Positions 1-7,013 of a stretch of DNA of 7,120 nucleotides are shown here, one piece after another. The notes under the pieces were generated by a model that searched no databases, was not told where the DNA came from, and worked only from the letters and a program-made list of their open reading frames with translations. Source of the DNA: an uncultured Opitutales bacterium. Lineage in GTDB: Bacteria > Verrucomicrobiota > Verrucomicrobiia > Opitutales > UBA2995. Numbering within the stretch: the first letter of the stretch is position 1; each line of letters starts with the position of its first letter. The translations under genes and the position numbers were made by a program. Location: the NCBI GenBank assembly GCA_937920335.1, contig CALGUT010000576.1, positions 1-7,120 of the forward strand, written 5' to 3'.

Positions 1-231
1 GATTCGAGAGCCGATTTGATGAATCCCGATGATCCCCTTAATCAAAACGCCAAACAAATCCGTGAGCTGGCAACGATCCATCAAGTAGCCCTCGTGGATA
101 GCCTCGAAGCCTTCAAGTCTCACGTCGATGAAGGAGGCAATATCACCGACCTGCTTTCACAATCCAACCATCCCAATCGCCTAGGACATGAGTTGGTTTC
201 CAGGAAAATACTTGAGTGGCTTCCTGAATGA
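1..231 (+). CDS. SGNH/GDSL-type hydrolase, C-terminal fragment (cut by window edge)
   Basis: The reading frame is open from the first base and ends at a TGA at 229-231, so only about 76 C-terminal residues are visible and the true start lies outside the window. The fragment has an acidic, mostly helical stretch and then the block SNHPNRLGHELV, with the histidine codon at 169-171. It matches the C-terminal catalytic block (block V, usually DxxHPN..GH) of SGNH/GDSL esterases and lipases, in which the His completes the Ser-(Asp)-His site. The residue three before the His, normally Asp, is Gln here, so the protein may use a Ser-His dyad or have altered activity. Family members remove acetyl or acyl groups from sugars and lipids; the substrate cannot be read from this fragment. 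It lies 70 bases upstream of the PSCyt1 gene on the same strand and could share its transcript. The family call rests on one motif. Confidence 0.7.
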   Translation, partial: DSRADLMNPDDPLNQNAKQIRELATIHQVALVDSLEAFKSHVDEGGNITDLLSQSNHPNRLGHELVSRKILEWLPE

Positions 232-254
232 ATTGACTGCACCAATACTATTGT

Positions 255-293
255 CGAACACTCGCGGTAAAGACAGTTCCTAACGAACACTCG
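255..293. repeat. 10-bp direct repeat in the gap before the PSCyt1 gene
   Basis: The exact 10-mer CGAACACTCG occurs at 255-264 and again at 284-293, 29 bases apart start to start, close to three helical turns. The second copy ends 8 bases before the ATG at 302. The spacing would suit binding of a dimeric regulator to one DNA face, or it may be a chance duplication. No -35/-10 pair with normal spacing was found in this 70-base gap, and no Shine-Dalgarno sequence precedes the ATG. A regulatory role is inference only. Confidence 0.35.
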
Positions 294-301
294 ACTACCC
301 C

Positions 302-3292
302 ATGAGGCATTTATATCTACTACTAACTGCAAGCTGCTTGACTATCCTCGGCTACTTCGAATTGAAGGCAGCAGACCCTGGGATTGCACTAGACGAAATA
401 GAAACGGTTGATTTCAATCGGCACATCCGCCCTATCCTGTCGAATAACTGTTTCTTCTGCCATGGACCCGATGAAGCCAAGCGCGAAGGCGATCTACGCC
501 TGGATATTCGCGAAGATGCGATTGAAGCATTCGCTTTTGTACCAGGCGATACTGAAGACGGCGAACTCTTGCACAGAATATTCTCCGATGATCCCGACGA
601 AGTGATGCCTGAGCCTGGGTCCAACAAGTCACTGACAGAGACCGAGAAACAATTACTAAAACGTTGGATCGCTGAAGGGGCAGAATACGAAAGCCACTGG
701 TCCTACACACCTGTTGAAAAACCTGCTTATAAAAGCATCGACGACATCGTAAATAACGAGCTGAAACAGCGCGGCCTAAGTTTCTCAAAAGAAGCGAGCA
801 AGGAAACGCTGATTCGGCGAGTTTACCTCGATCTTATAGGTCTTCCACCGAGTCCTAAAGAAGTAGATGTCTTTCTTAAGGATCGAAGTTCAAAGGCTTA
901 CGAGAAACTCGTCGAGCGATTGCTGGCTTCGAAACACTACGGCGAAAAAATGGCTATACCCTGGCTCGATGCCGTTCGCTACGCCGATACGGTGGGCTAT
1001 CACGGTGATCAGGAGCGCGATGCCACTCCCTACCGTGACTATGTGATCGAATCGTTTAACAACAACAAACCCTACGACCAATTTACCATCGAACAAATTG
1101 CCGGTGACCTGCTACCCAACCCGACGACCAAGCAACTGGTTGCCAGCAGCTACAACCGGATCAATCAACTCAGCCGGGAGGGCGGAATCCAGGACAAGGA
1201 ATACGTAAAGAAATATCAGGCTGAACGAGTTCGTACGACCGCCACCACCTTTCTCGGATCAACACTCGCCTGCGCTGAATGCCACGATCACAAGTTTGAC
1301 CCATTCACAACGAAGGACTTCTACAGCATGGCAGCTTTCTTCGCCGACATCCTAGAAAAAGGGGCCTACACAGGCGACGGTGCTTACCAGGAACCCATCG
1401 AACCTTACCTTACTGATTCCATGCAACACGAAGGGTGGTTCGGACCAGAATTAGCAGTTCCCAATCATGTATTTAATGAAAATGCGGAATTCATCAGAGC
1501 GGCCATCCGAAAACAAGAAGCCAACTTGGCAAAAGGATCGATCGGAGCACGCTTGGAGTTTGAGAACTGGCTTGCCATGCAGTCAGAACTAGCGGACCGG
1601 AATATTCCTTCGTACTCTGAAATCGAATACACCACAGAGCATTTTGATAAGACAACCGCCGCCAACATAGTATTACCCGACAATCTTCTCTCACTACCAG
1701 ACATCGCTGCCCTACACTTCGAAGCCCGTGTTGCGGGTGGCGGAGGTAGAGGAAGCTTGGGCCTCGAAGTTAGCTATAAAATTGACGATGAAGTGAACAA
1801 ACGTGCCTACTTCTTCGGCGACAACTTTGAAACCGAACTAGACGCAAAAACTGATGCCCCCTGGCGTATTCAAGTTACCCCTCTACTTTATAAAGGCGTC
1901 TGGCACCCTATTCAATTATCCCGTGATACACTCAACCTTCCCAAAGGCGCAATACTGGTGTCATTACTTCCCCTCAAAGGAAACGGTGCAGGCTTCAGAA
2001 ACTTCAAACTGCGCACCTTACGCAACGGTTCCCAGCACGCCGCGCTGAGTGACGCCGGAACAAAGCTATTGGCCCAAGTTTTAACCGGAAACGCTTCCAA
2101 GCGAGGCCGTGAAAAGCTGCAAGAGGAGTTCTTCATTTACCACGCACAAAGCTTCTCCAATCAACGGTCAGAGATCGATGCTCTAAAACAAGAGCTACAC
2201 GGAGATCGCTATACACCGCTGACAATCAGTGCCACGCCTCGTGAAGTTAAGGTTCTCCCGCGCGGGAACTGGATGGACGAAAGTGGAGAAACAGTCCTCC
2301 CAGCGAGCCCAGGATTTCTACCGAACTCAATTGAATCCTCTAGTAATCGAAGACTCAATCGACTGGATCTCGCACACTGGATCGTCGACCAACAAAACCC
2401 GTTGACGGCTCGTACCTTTGTAAACCGGATCTGGGCGATGTATTTTGGGACGCCGTTATCAAGCGCGTCCGAAGACCTTGGACTCCAAGGTGAATACCCA
2501 CCCTATCCCGAGTTATTGGATTGGATTGCCGCGGACTTCATGAATTCCGGTTGGGATATCAAACATGTGGTCAAAACCATCATCACTTCGCGAACCTACA
2601 AACAATCGACGGATGCACCAGACGCTCTGCTGGAGCTGGATCCCTACAACCGCTTACTCGCGAGACAAAGCCCCCGACGACTACCCGCAGAGGTCATTCG
2701 AGACAACGCACTCAAGATTGGCGGTTTGCTCAATACAAAGATGGGGGGAAAGAGTACCCGACCCTATCAACCGGCCGGATACTACCGAAACCTCAATTTT
2801 CCGAAACGGGAATACGTGGTCGACACCGATGCGAATCAATTTCGAAGAGGAATCTACATGCACTGGCAACGGACCTTCCTCCATCCCATGCTATCCGCCT
2901 TCGACGCAAGTAGCCGCGATGAATGCACCGTCAAACGAGATTTATCAAACACGCCACTTCAGGCATTGAACCTTCTCAATGACCCAACCCAGGTAGAAGC
3001 GGCAAAAGGGCTCGCCGAGCAATTGATGACCGAACCCACTGACGAGGCAAGGATTGTTAAGGCTTACAAACGAGCCTTATCACGATCTCCTTCTCCCGAG
3101 GAGATGCAATTCCTGAAAGACTTTCTCGAACGGGAACGTGTCCGCTTCCAACAGGAGAGCAATCAGGCCAACGACTTTCTCCTGATCGGACTCAGTCGAT
3201 TCGACTCAGAATACGACCCCATCGAACTAGCTTCACTCGCCAGCCTAAGCCGAGCCGTACTCAACTTACACGAAACGATTACCCGATACTAA
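302..3292 (+). CDS. PSCyt1-DUF1549-DUF1553 exported cytochrome-type protein
   Basis: This is a 996-residue protein of a class typical of PVC bacteria. Residues 1-23 form a signal peptide (basic MRH, a hydrophobic core, probable cleavage after LKA), so it should act outside the cytoplasm. A planctomycete cytochrome C domain follows at about 36-130, with one CxxCH haem site (C50, C53, H54) and a candidate axial Met at 102 in the conserved MPxP context. DUF1549 spans about 150-360 and includes the conserved WLDAVRYADT and a second CxxCH (C324, C327, H328) in the CAECHDHKFDP block. Residues about 440-570 are glycine- and beta-rich and may be a carbohydrate-binding or lectin-like fold. DUF1553 covers about 680-985 (RLDLAHWIVD, NPLTARTFVNRIW, SNTPLQALNLLNDP). 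The ATG at 302 was chosen because it leads directly into the signal peptide. It ends 2 bases before the DUF1501 gene, so the two are probably co-translated. Family assignment is firm. The biochemical role is unknown; redox chemistry coupled to polymer or sulfated sugar use is a common guess. Confidence 0.95.
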   Translation: MRHLYLLLTASCLTILGYFELKAADPGIALDEIETVDFNRHIRPILSNNCFFCHGPDEAKREGDLRLDIREDAIEAFAFVPGDTEDGELLHRIFSDDPDEVMPEPGSNKSLTETEKQLLKRWIAEGAEYESHWSYTPVEKPAYKSIDDIVNNELKQRGLSFSKEASKETLIRRVYLDLIGLPPSPKEVDVFLKDRSSKAYEKLVERLLASKHYGEKMAIPWLDAVRYADTVGYHGDQERDATPYRDYVIESFNNNKPYDQFTIEQIAGDLLPNPTTKQLVASSYNRINQLSREGGIQDKEYVKKYQAERVRTTATTFLGSTLACAECHDHKFDPFTTKDFYSMAAFFADILEKGAYTGDGAYQEPIEPYLTDSMQHEGWFGPELAVPNHVFNENAEFIRAAIRKQEANLAKGSIGARLEFENWLAMQSELADRNIPSYSEIEYTTEHFDKTTAANIVLPDNLLSLPDIAALHFEARVAGGGGRGSLGLEVSYKIDDEVNKRAYFFGDNFETELDAKTDAPWRIQVTPLLYKGVWHPIQLSRDTLNLPKGAILVSLLPLKGNGAGFRNFKLRTLRNGSQHAALSDAGTKLLAQVLTGNASKRGREKLQEEFFIYHAQSFSNQRSEIDALKQELHGDRYTPLTISATPREVKVLPRGNWMDESGETVLPASPGFLPNSIESSSNRRLNRLDLAHWIVDQQNPLTARTFVNRIWAMYFGTPLSSASEDLGLQGEYPPYPELLDWIAADFMNSGWDIKHVVKTIITSRTYKQSTDAPDALLELDPYNRLLARQSPRRLPAEVIRDNALKIGGLLNTKMGGKSTRPYQPAGYYRNLNFPKREYVVDTDANQFRRGIYMHWQRTFLHPMLSAFDASSRDECTVKRDLSNTPLQALNLLNDPTQVEAAKGLAEQLMTEPTDEARIVKAYKRALSRSPSPEEMQFLKDFLERERVRFQQESNQANDFLLIGLSRFDSEYDPIELASLASLSRAVLNLHETITRY

Positions 3293-3294
3293 TC

Positions 3295-4707
3295 ATGTCA
3301 CCATTTTCCAAGTACGTAACTGATATTAATCGCCGCACGTTTCTCCGCCAATCGTTATCGAGTCTGGGCGCAGTCGCCCTGGGTGATCTGTTAGCGCCAG
3401 ATTCTTTTGGTAGTGTTTCTACTGAGGGGTTGCACCACCCAGCCAAGGTAAAACGGATCATACACCTTTGCATGGCCGGCGGACCGTCCCACCTGGAGAC
3501 CTTCGACTACAAACCTGTTTTGGCAGCCCAACATGGTCAGGCGATGCCCGAGTCAGTAACGGCAGGAGAGCAGATCGCTCAGTTGCAAGGAGCAGAGCTT
3601 AAGGTAAAAGGACCTGCTTTTAAATTTTCAAAGTATGGAAAGAGCGGCATGGAAATCAGCGATCGTTTTCCTCAGATCGCAACGCTAGCAGACGAAATCG
3701 CTGTCGTACGCTCGATGTATACCGAACAGATCAACCACGATCCAGCCCACACGTTCATGAACACCGGATCGATCATTCCGGGCCGGCCGAGCATGGGAGC
3801 CTGGACGATGTACGGTCTGGGTAGCCTGTCATCGGATCTTCCCGGCTATGTGGTTCTTACCTCTCAGGGCGGAGGCCAGGCACAGCCAATTTCAGCCCGT
3901 CAGTGGCACAACGGATTCCTTCCGAGTAAGCACCAGGGGGTTGAGCTCCAGTCCAAGGGAGATCCCGTTTACTACGTTGGAAATCCGGACGGAATCAGCC
4001 GTGAATCCCAAGGCGATCTCGTGGAAACCATCAACGGCCTGAACAATCACCTGGCGTCGAATCGACACGATCCCGAAATCGCCACGCGAATCGCACAATA
4101 CGAGCTCGCTTACCGAATGCAGGCTTCCGTGCCAGAGCTGGCAGATTTTTCTAATGAACCACAAACCATCCTCGATATGTATGGTTGTGAGCCCGGCGAT
4201 GGCAGCTATGCGTCCAACTGCCTCATGGCCCGCCGCCTGGCAGAACGGGGCGTACGTTTCATCCAACTCTACCACCGCGGGTGGGATCACCATGGCGGCT
4301 TGAAGCGCAATTTTGAAACGGTCTCCGACATGGTCGATAAACCCACAGCGTCCTTGATAAAAGACCTGAAAATGCGAGGGATGCTCGACGATACGCTTAT
4401 CATCTGGGGCGGCGAATTTGGCCGTACGCCCATGAGCCAAGGCGCAGGCGGTGACGGGCGCGACCATCACATAAAAGGCTTTTCAATCTTCCTCGCCGGC
4501 GGTGGGATTAAAGGGGGTACCACCTATGGCTCCACCGACGACTTCGGATACAATGCCGAAGAGAACCCAACCGCCGTACACGACCTGCATGCTACGATGC
4601 TCCACCTCTTGGGCATCGATCACAAACGACTCACCTACAAATTTCAGGGCCGTGATTTCAGACTAACCGACGTTCATGGAAATCTGATCAAAGGGATTCT
4701 GGCCTGA
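3295..4707 (+). CDS. DUF1501 family protein with Tat signal, alkaline phosphatase/sulfatase-like fold
   Basis: This is a 470-residue protein. The N-terminus carries a twin-arginine export motif (NRRTFLRQ, R13-R14) followed by a mildly hydrophobic stretch, so it should be exported folded, possibly with bound metal. The body is a full-length DUF1501 domain from about residue 48 to the end. Visible conserved blocks are GGPSHLETFD (D71), NHDPAHTFMNTG, GWDHHG (329-334), WGGEFGRTP (E374) and GRDHH (D390, H391, H392). These Asp/His/Glu positions are where alkaline phosphatase and sulfatase superfamily enzymes bind metals, so they are the likely metal ligands. No Cys/Ser-x-Pro-x-Arg sulfatase signature was found, so formylglycine sulfatase activity is not implied. 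The start ATG lies 2 bases after the stop of the PSCyt1 gene and has no Shine-Dalgarno sequence, which suggests translational coupling. The DUF1553-DUF1501 order is recurrent in PVC genomes and suggests a joint function, but the substrate is unknown. Confidence 0.95.
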   Translation: MSPFSKYVTDINRRTFLRQSLSSLGAVALGDLLAPDSFGSVSTEGLHHPAKVKRIIHLCMAGGPSHLETFDYKPVLAAQHGQAMPESVTAGEQIAQLQGAELKVKGPAFKFSKYGKSGMEISDRFPQIATLADEIAVVRSMYTEQINHDPAHTFMNTGSIIPGRPSMGAWTMYGLGSLSSDLPGYVVLTSQGGGQAQPISARQWHNGFLPSKHQGVELQSKGDPVYYVGNPDGISRESQGDLVETINGLNNHLASNRHDPEIATRIAQYELAYRMQASVPELADFSNEPQTILDMYGCEPGDGSYASNCLMARRLAERGVRFIQLYHRGWDHHGGLKRNFETVSDMVDKPTASLIKDLKMRGMLDDTLIIWGGEFGRTPMSQGAGGDGRDHHIKGFSIFLAGGGIKGGTTYGSTDDFGYNAEENPTAVHDLHATMLHLLGIDHKRLTYKFQGRDFRLTDVHGNLIKGILA

Positions 4708-5008
4708 CAGATCTCCCGTCTTCATAAGACATTCTGTAACCGGTAAATTGACAAAACAACGGCGATACAGTCGGGGTGTACTGACCGTGCCCAAAAAGGC
4801 ACAGCCTTCTAAAGACATTTCATTCTCAATAATCTCCCAAGCGCGAATTCGCTAAATTAAAGTTCGGCAGGTAAACATCATGGCTTGATAAGCTCTGAAC
4901 AGATAATCATGTTTGAATTATTCAGTCATGAAATAAGGACTAGGCTTTACTCGAAGAGACTATTTCTCGGAATTCGAAATAACCTCAAAAAGGATTCTTT
5001 TCTTACCA
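4708..5008. other. Intergenic spacer between the DUF1501 and GTPase genes, with weak hairpins
   Basis: This 301-base stretch has no convincing gene. Small inverted repeats are visible: a 5-bp hairpin (GTCTT-CAT-AAGAC) at 4718-4730, just after the DUF1501 stop; a 5-bp hairpin (GTGCC, 6-base loop, GGCAC) at 4787-4802; and a 10-bp palindrome GCGAATTCGC at 4843-4852. None is followed by a T-run, so none is a clear intrinsic terminator. A perfect TTGACA lies at 4748-4753, but there is no -10-like hexamer 16-18 bases downstream. The second half is more AT-rich, as expected for a promoter region. The length of the gap and the change in gene type suggest the GTPase gene has its own promoter somewhere here, but it cannot be placed. 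Confidence 0.5.
4989..4994 (+). promoter_or_regulatory. Possible weak ribosome binding site for the GTPase gene
   Basis: The purine run AAAGGA ends 14 bases before the ATG at 5009, farther than the usual 5-9 bases, so it is at best a weak Shine-Dalgarno. The frame is open upstream only back to a TAA at 4934-4936 and contains no ATG, GTG or TTG in that interval, so 5009 remains the best start. Confidence 0.3.
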
Positions 5009-6826
5009 ATGTTTGAACGCACAAAAAACATACTCTCAGGGCTCTCGACCGTTATCATCGACGTAACGACCCTCCAGTCTAAGATTATTGGGAAAGGCCA
5101 ATTCTCCATCGGTTACGGAACCGTTAACACATGGAATCTCAAAACCGACCAGCCACCTGCCACCATCTTAACCTGTAGAAGAAATTTAGACGGATTGGAG
5201 GTTATTCCTTCTAATCCAAACGATCGGTTCTTAGTCGATGGGAAAAAAGCTACCGGGGAGGATCTGGAACACGGAGCTGTTCATACCTTGCAGGTTGGAG
5301 ATGAATTCTTTCTCCTTTTCGTTACCAAGAAGCCAAAAGTCTGGCTGAGTGGAATCAACCTGAATCAATGGATGGTGTTTGAGTTTTCCACCGGAGCCGT
5401 TCACGGACCATTTGACCGAGAAGAATTACGAATCTGGGTAATGGAAAACGGCAAAGATCCCAGCAAGTTAAAATACGTCCCCAAAGGGATGTACACAGGG
5501 TTTAACGTCGATCAGATCCTTGGAATGGAGCTGCCTGAGCCGGTCGCACAACCCGTTATTCAACATCAAGTAAAAGTGGCAAAATCCGAAGAACCCGTCA
5601 TACGGACGGATTCCTCTATGCAATCACGCTGCCACCACTGTTGGGGTTCAATCTATAGGGACGAGCTACTCAATATTGCGGTTCATGAATCCCTTCGAGG
5701 GGACCCATTATTGGGAGAGGAGGACATGCTTCGTTTCAAGGCCAAGTCATTTAATCAGCAAAATTTCCCATTGGATGCGACAGGAACGCCCTGCCTCGAG
5801 TACGCATGTCCTCACTGTCGCCTTCGAGTAATACCCGGATTGTGCACGGTTCCACAGGCGTTTATCTCAATCTTCGGCGCACCGGGCGCGGGGAAAAGCT
5901 ATTTTCTTTCTGTACTAACGAATGAGCTACAAAAAAAAGCGTTTTCAAAATGGGGACTCCACTGGGAAGATCCTGATCCGACTGGGAACGCTCCGTTGAA
6001 CAGTATGCGTCATCGCATTTTCAGCGCTGAGTTCGCCCGAGATGCTTATCTAGCGAAGACAAGCCTCGACGGCCACCTGTATTCGAAAGCGAGTCTCAAT
6101 GGCCGATTAACGCAGTTACCAAGGCCCTTCACCTTTATATTAGAAGGAGACCGAGGACGCGCACAGAGCCTTACATTTTACGATAACGCGGGCGAACAAT
6201 ATCAACCTGACATGGACGGTATCACCAATCCGGTAACCCACCACGTGGCCCACTCTCACCTGTGGTGCTTTCTCTTTGACCCGTCGAAAGATGCAACTTT
6301 CAGAAGAGCTCTCAAGGGTTCTAAGGATCCCCAGCTCACAAGACGTTTCCCGATGGAAAATCAGGAACTCCTGTTATCGGAGCTCAAGAACCGAGTCCGC
6401 ACTCTACACCAACTCCCTAGTTTCGGTAAATTGAATACACCGTTGGCATTCATCATTGGCAAAATGGACATGCTTGAAGAATGGGAACCCATCAGTAAAT
6501 TGGCTGATCCGTGGAAGGGCAACGACTTTGATCCATCCATTGTTGATGAAAATTCCAAAATCCTAAGAGAAGGTCTTTTGGAAATGGTACCCAACATCGT
6601 CTCTCAAGCGGAATCACTCTCTGAAAAGGTCGTCTACTTCGCATCTAGTACTTTCGGGCATTCTCCTCGCCCGATCAAAGATGGTCTACTTAGCCCACTG
6701 CCCAAACGAGTTAAACCTCAAGGCGTAGAGACACCGATATTCTGGTGGCTTAATACTTGGTCTGCTGCATTCAATGCAGACTCCAATCCAAAGCCGAAAG
6801 GACAGGAAAGAGCGACGGAACCATAA
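5009..6826 (+). CDS. Multidomain TRAFAC-like GTPase: FHA-like + GYF_2-like + zinc ribbon + P-loop
   Basis: This is a 605-residue protein with no signal peptide or membrane segment, so probably cytosolic. Residues about 26-108 are beta-rich and end in a VDGKK...L.HG..HTLQVGDEF pattern that resembles a degenerate FHA domain; the phosphothreonine-binding Ser-x-x-His is not visible. Residues about 121-172 (W121, GPFDREEL at 133-140, KYVPKGMYTGF) resemble a GYF_2 (DUF4339) domain. A zinc ribbon follows: C208-HH-C211 and C267-PH-C270, with an extra C262. The NTPase starts at once: Walker A GAPGAGKS (290-297, K296, S297), a switch II-like DNAGE (392-396), a base-specificity motif GKMD (484-487, D487) and a possible G5 ASST at 545-548. 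DxxG-like plus GKxD argue for a GTPase rather than a generic ATPase. A zinc ribbon directly before the P-loop recalls the double-GTPase (DO-GTPase) families predicted for bacterial conflict systems; that link is inference from memory. No partner gene is visible. The GTPase call is firm, the N-terminal domains less so. Confidence 0.85.
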   Translation: MFERTKNILSGLSTVIIDVTTLQSKIIGKGQFSIGYGTVNTWNLKTDQPPATILTCRRNLDGLEVIPSNPNDRFLVDGKKATGEDLEHGAVHTLQVGDEFFLLFVTKKPKVWLSGINLNQWMVFEFSTGAVHGPFDREELRIWVMENGKDPSKLKYVPKGMYTGFNVDQILGMELPEPVAQPVIQHQVKVAKSEEPVIRTDSSMQSRCHHCWGSIYRDELLNIAVHESLRGDPLLGEEDMLRFKAKSFNQQNFPLDATGTPCLEYACPHCRLRVIPGLCTVPQAFISIFGAPGAGKSYFLSVLTNELQKKAFSKWGLHWEDPDPTGNAPLNSMRHRIFSAEFARDAYLAKTSLDGHLYSKASLNGRLTQLPRPFTFILEGDRGRAQSLTFYDNAGEQYQPDMDGITNPVTHHVAHSHLWCFLFDPSKDATFRRALKGSKDPQLTRRFPMENQELLLSELKNRVRTLHQLPSFGKLNTPLAFIIGKMDMLEEWEPISKLADPWKGNDFDPSIVDENSKILREGLLEMVPNIVSQAESLSEKVVYFASSTFGHSPRPIKDGLLSPLPKRVKPQGVETPIFWWLNTWSAAFNADSNPKPKGQERATEP

Positions 6827-6828
6827 CA

Positions 6829-6849
6829 GTCTGCTATTCATATGCAGAC
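6829..6849 (+). other. Hairpin just after the GTPase stop codon
   Basis: A 6-bp perfect inverted repeat (GTCTGC at 6829-6834, GCAGAC at 6844-6849) with a 9-base loop begins 2 bases after the TAA. No T-run follows, so it is not a standard intrinsic terminator. It could stabilise the mRNA 3' end or be chance. A second hairpin with a 4-base loop (TGAAGC-AGCC-GCTTCA) lies at 6902-6917, also without a T-run. Confidence 0.35.
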
Positions 6850-6928
6850 ATAGGGCCCAACTCTTCAATCGATCATCCATTTCTCTGACGTCCGGCAACA
6901 CTGAAGCAGCCGCTTCAAGAACGCATAG

Positions 6929-6958
6929 AAAAGCCCCCGCATGTCTGCGGAGGCTTTT
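6929..6958 (-). terminator. Intrinsic terminator of the (truncated) tRNA-Thr locus
   Basis: A 13-bp stem pairs 6929-6941 with 6946-6958 around a 4-base loop. It has a GC-rich core flanked by four A:T pairs. Read on the minus strand every position pairs (one G:T wobble, 6936/6951) and the stem ends in TTTT, as in a Rho-independent terminator. On the plus strand the same position is a C/A mismatch, so the leftward direction fits better, although it may also stop transcription arriving from the GTPase gene. It begins 5 bases beyond the CCA end of the tRNA fragment, the normal place for a tRNA terminator. Confidence 0.75.
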
Positions 6959-6963
6959 AAAAG

Positions 6964-7013
6964 TGGAGCCAGCGATGGGACTCGAACCCGCAACCTACTG
7001 ATTACAAATCAGT
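6964..7013 (-). tRNA. tRNA-Thr(TGT) 3' half only; probable integrase attachment remnant
   Basis: On the minus strand this reads as a tRNA from the anticodon arm to the encoded CCA. The parts are a 5-bp anticodon stem (ACTGA/TCAGT), loop TTTGTAA with anticodon TGT (7004-7006), variable loop AGGTT, T-loop TTCGAGT, acceptor strand CGCTGGC, discriminator T and CCA (6964-6966). The T-stem (GCGGG against CCCAT) has one C/A mismatch and one G:T pair. The expected 5' half is absent: right of 7013 there is no D-arm, no GG of the D-loop and no GCCAGCG to pair with the acceptor strand. It therefore cannot be a working tRNA as it stands. A fragment starting exactly at the anticodon stem and running to the 3' end is what tRNA-targeting tyrosine integrases duplicate. 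Fragment identity is strong; the attachment-site role is inference. Confidence 0.75.

Noticed and set aside
2521..2969. Two overlapping plus-strand ORFs of 130 and 134 residues
   Set aside because: Both lie in alternative frames inside the DUF1553 domain, whose own frame carries all the conserved blocks; there are no signs of real coding in the others.
3640..3760. Formylglycine sulfatase activity of the DUF1501 protein
   Set aside because: No C/S-x-P-x-R signature is present; only the general metal-binding layout of the superfamily is visible.
3892..4470. 192-residue minus-strand ORF
   Set aside because: It lies wholly inside the DUF1501 gene, opposite strongly conserved family motifs, and has no recognisable domain; it is a shadow ORF.
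4748..4776. Perfect TTGACA as a sigma-70 promoter for the GTPase gene
   Set aside because: No acceptable -10 hexamer occurs 16-18 bases downstream (the bases there are GC-rich), and it lies about 255 bases from the start codon.
4787..4802. GTGCC/GGCAC hairpin as terminator of the DUF1501 operon
   Set aside because: The stem is only 5 bp and no T-run follows on either strand.
6774..7001. 75-residue plus-strand ORF ending in GLEPATY
   Set aside because: Its end is a read-through of the antisense tRNA-Thr fragment, a well-known source of false ORFs, and its start lies inside the GTPase gene in another frame.
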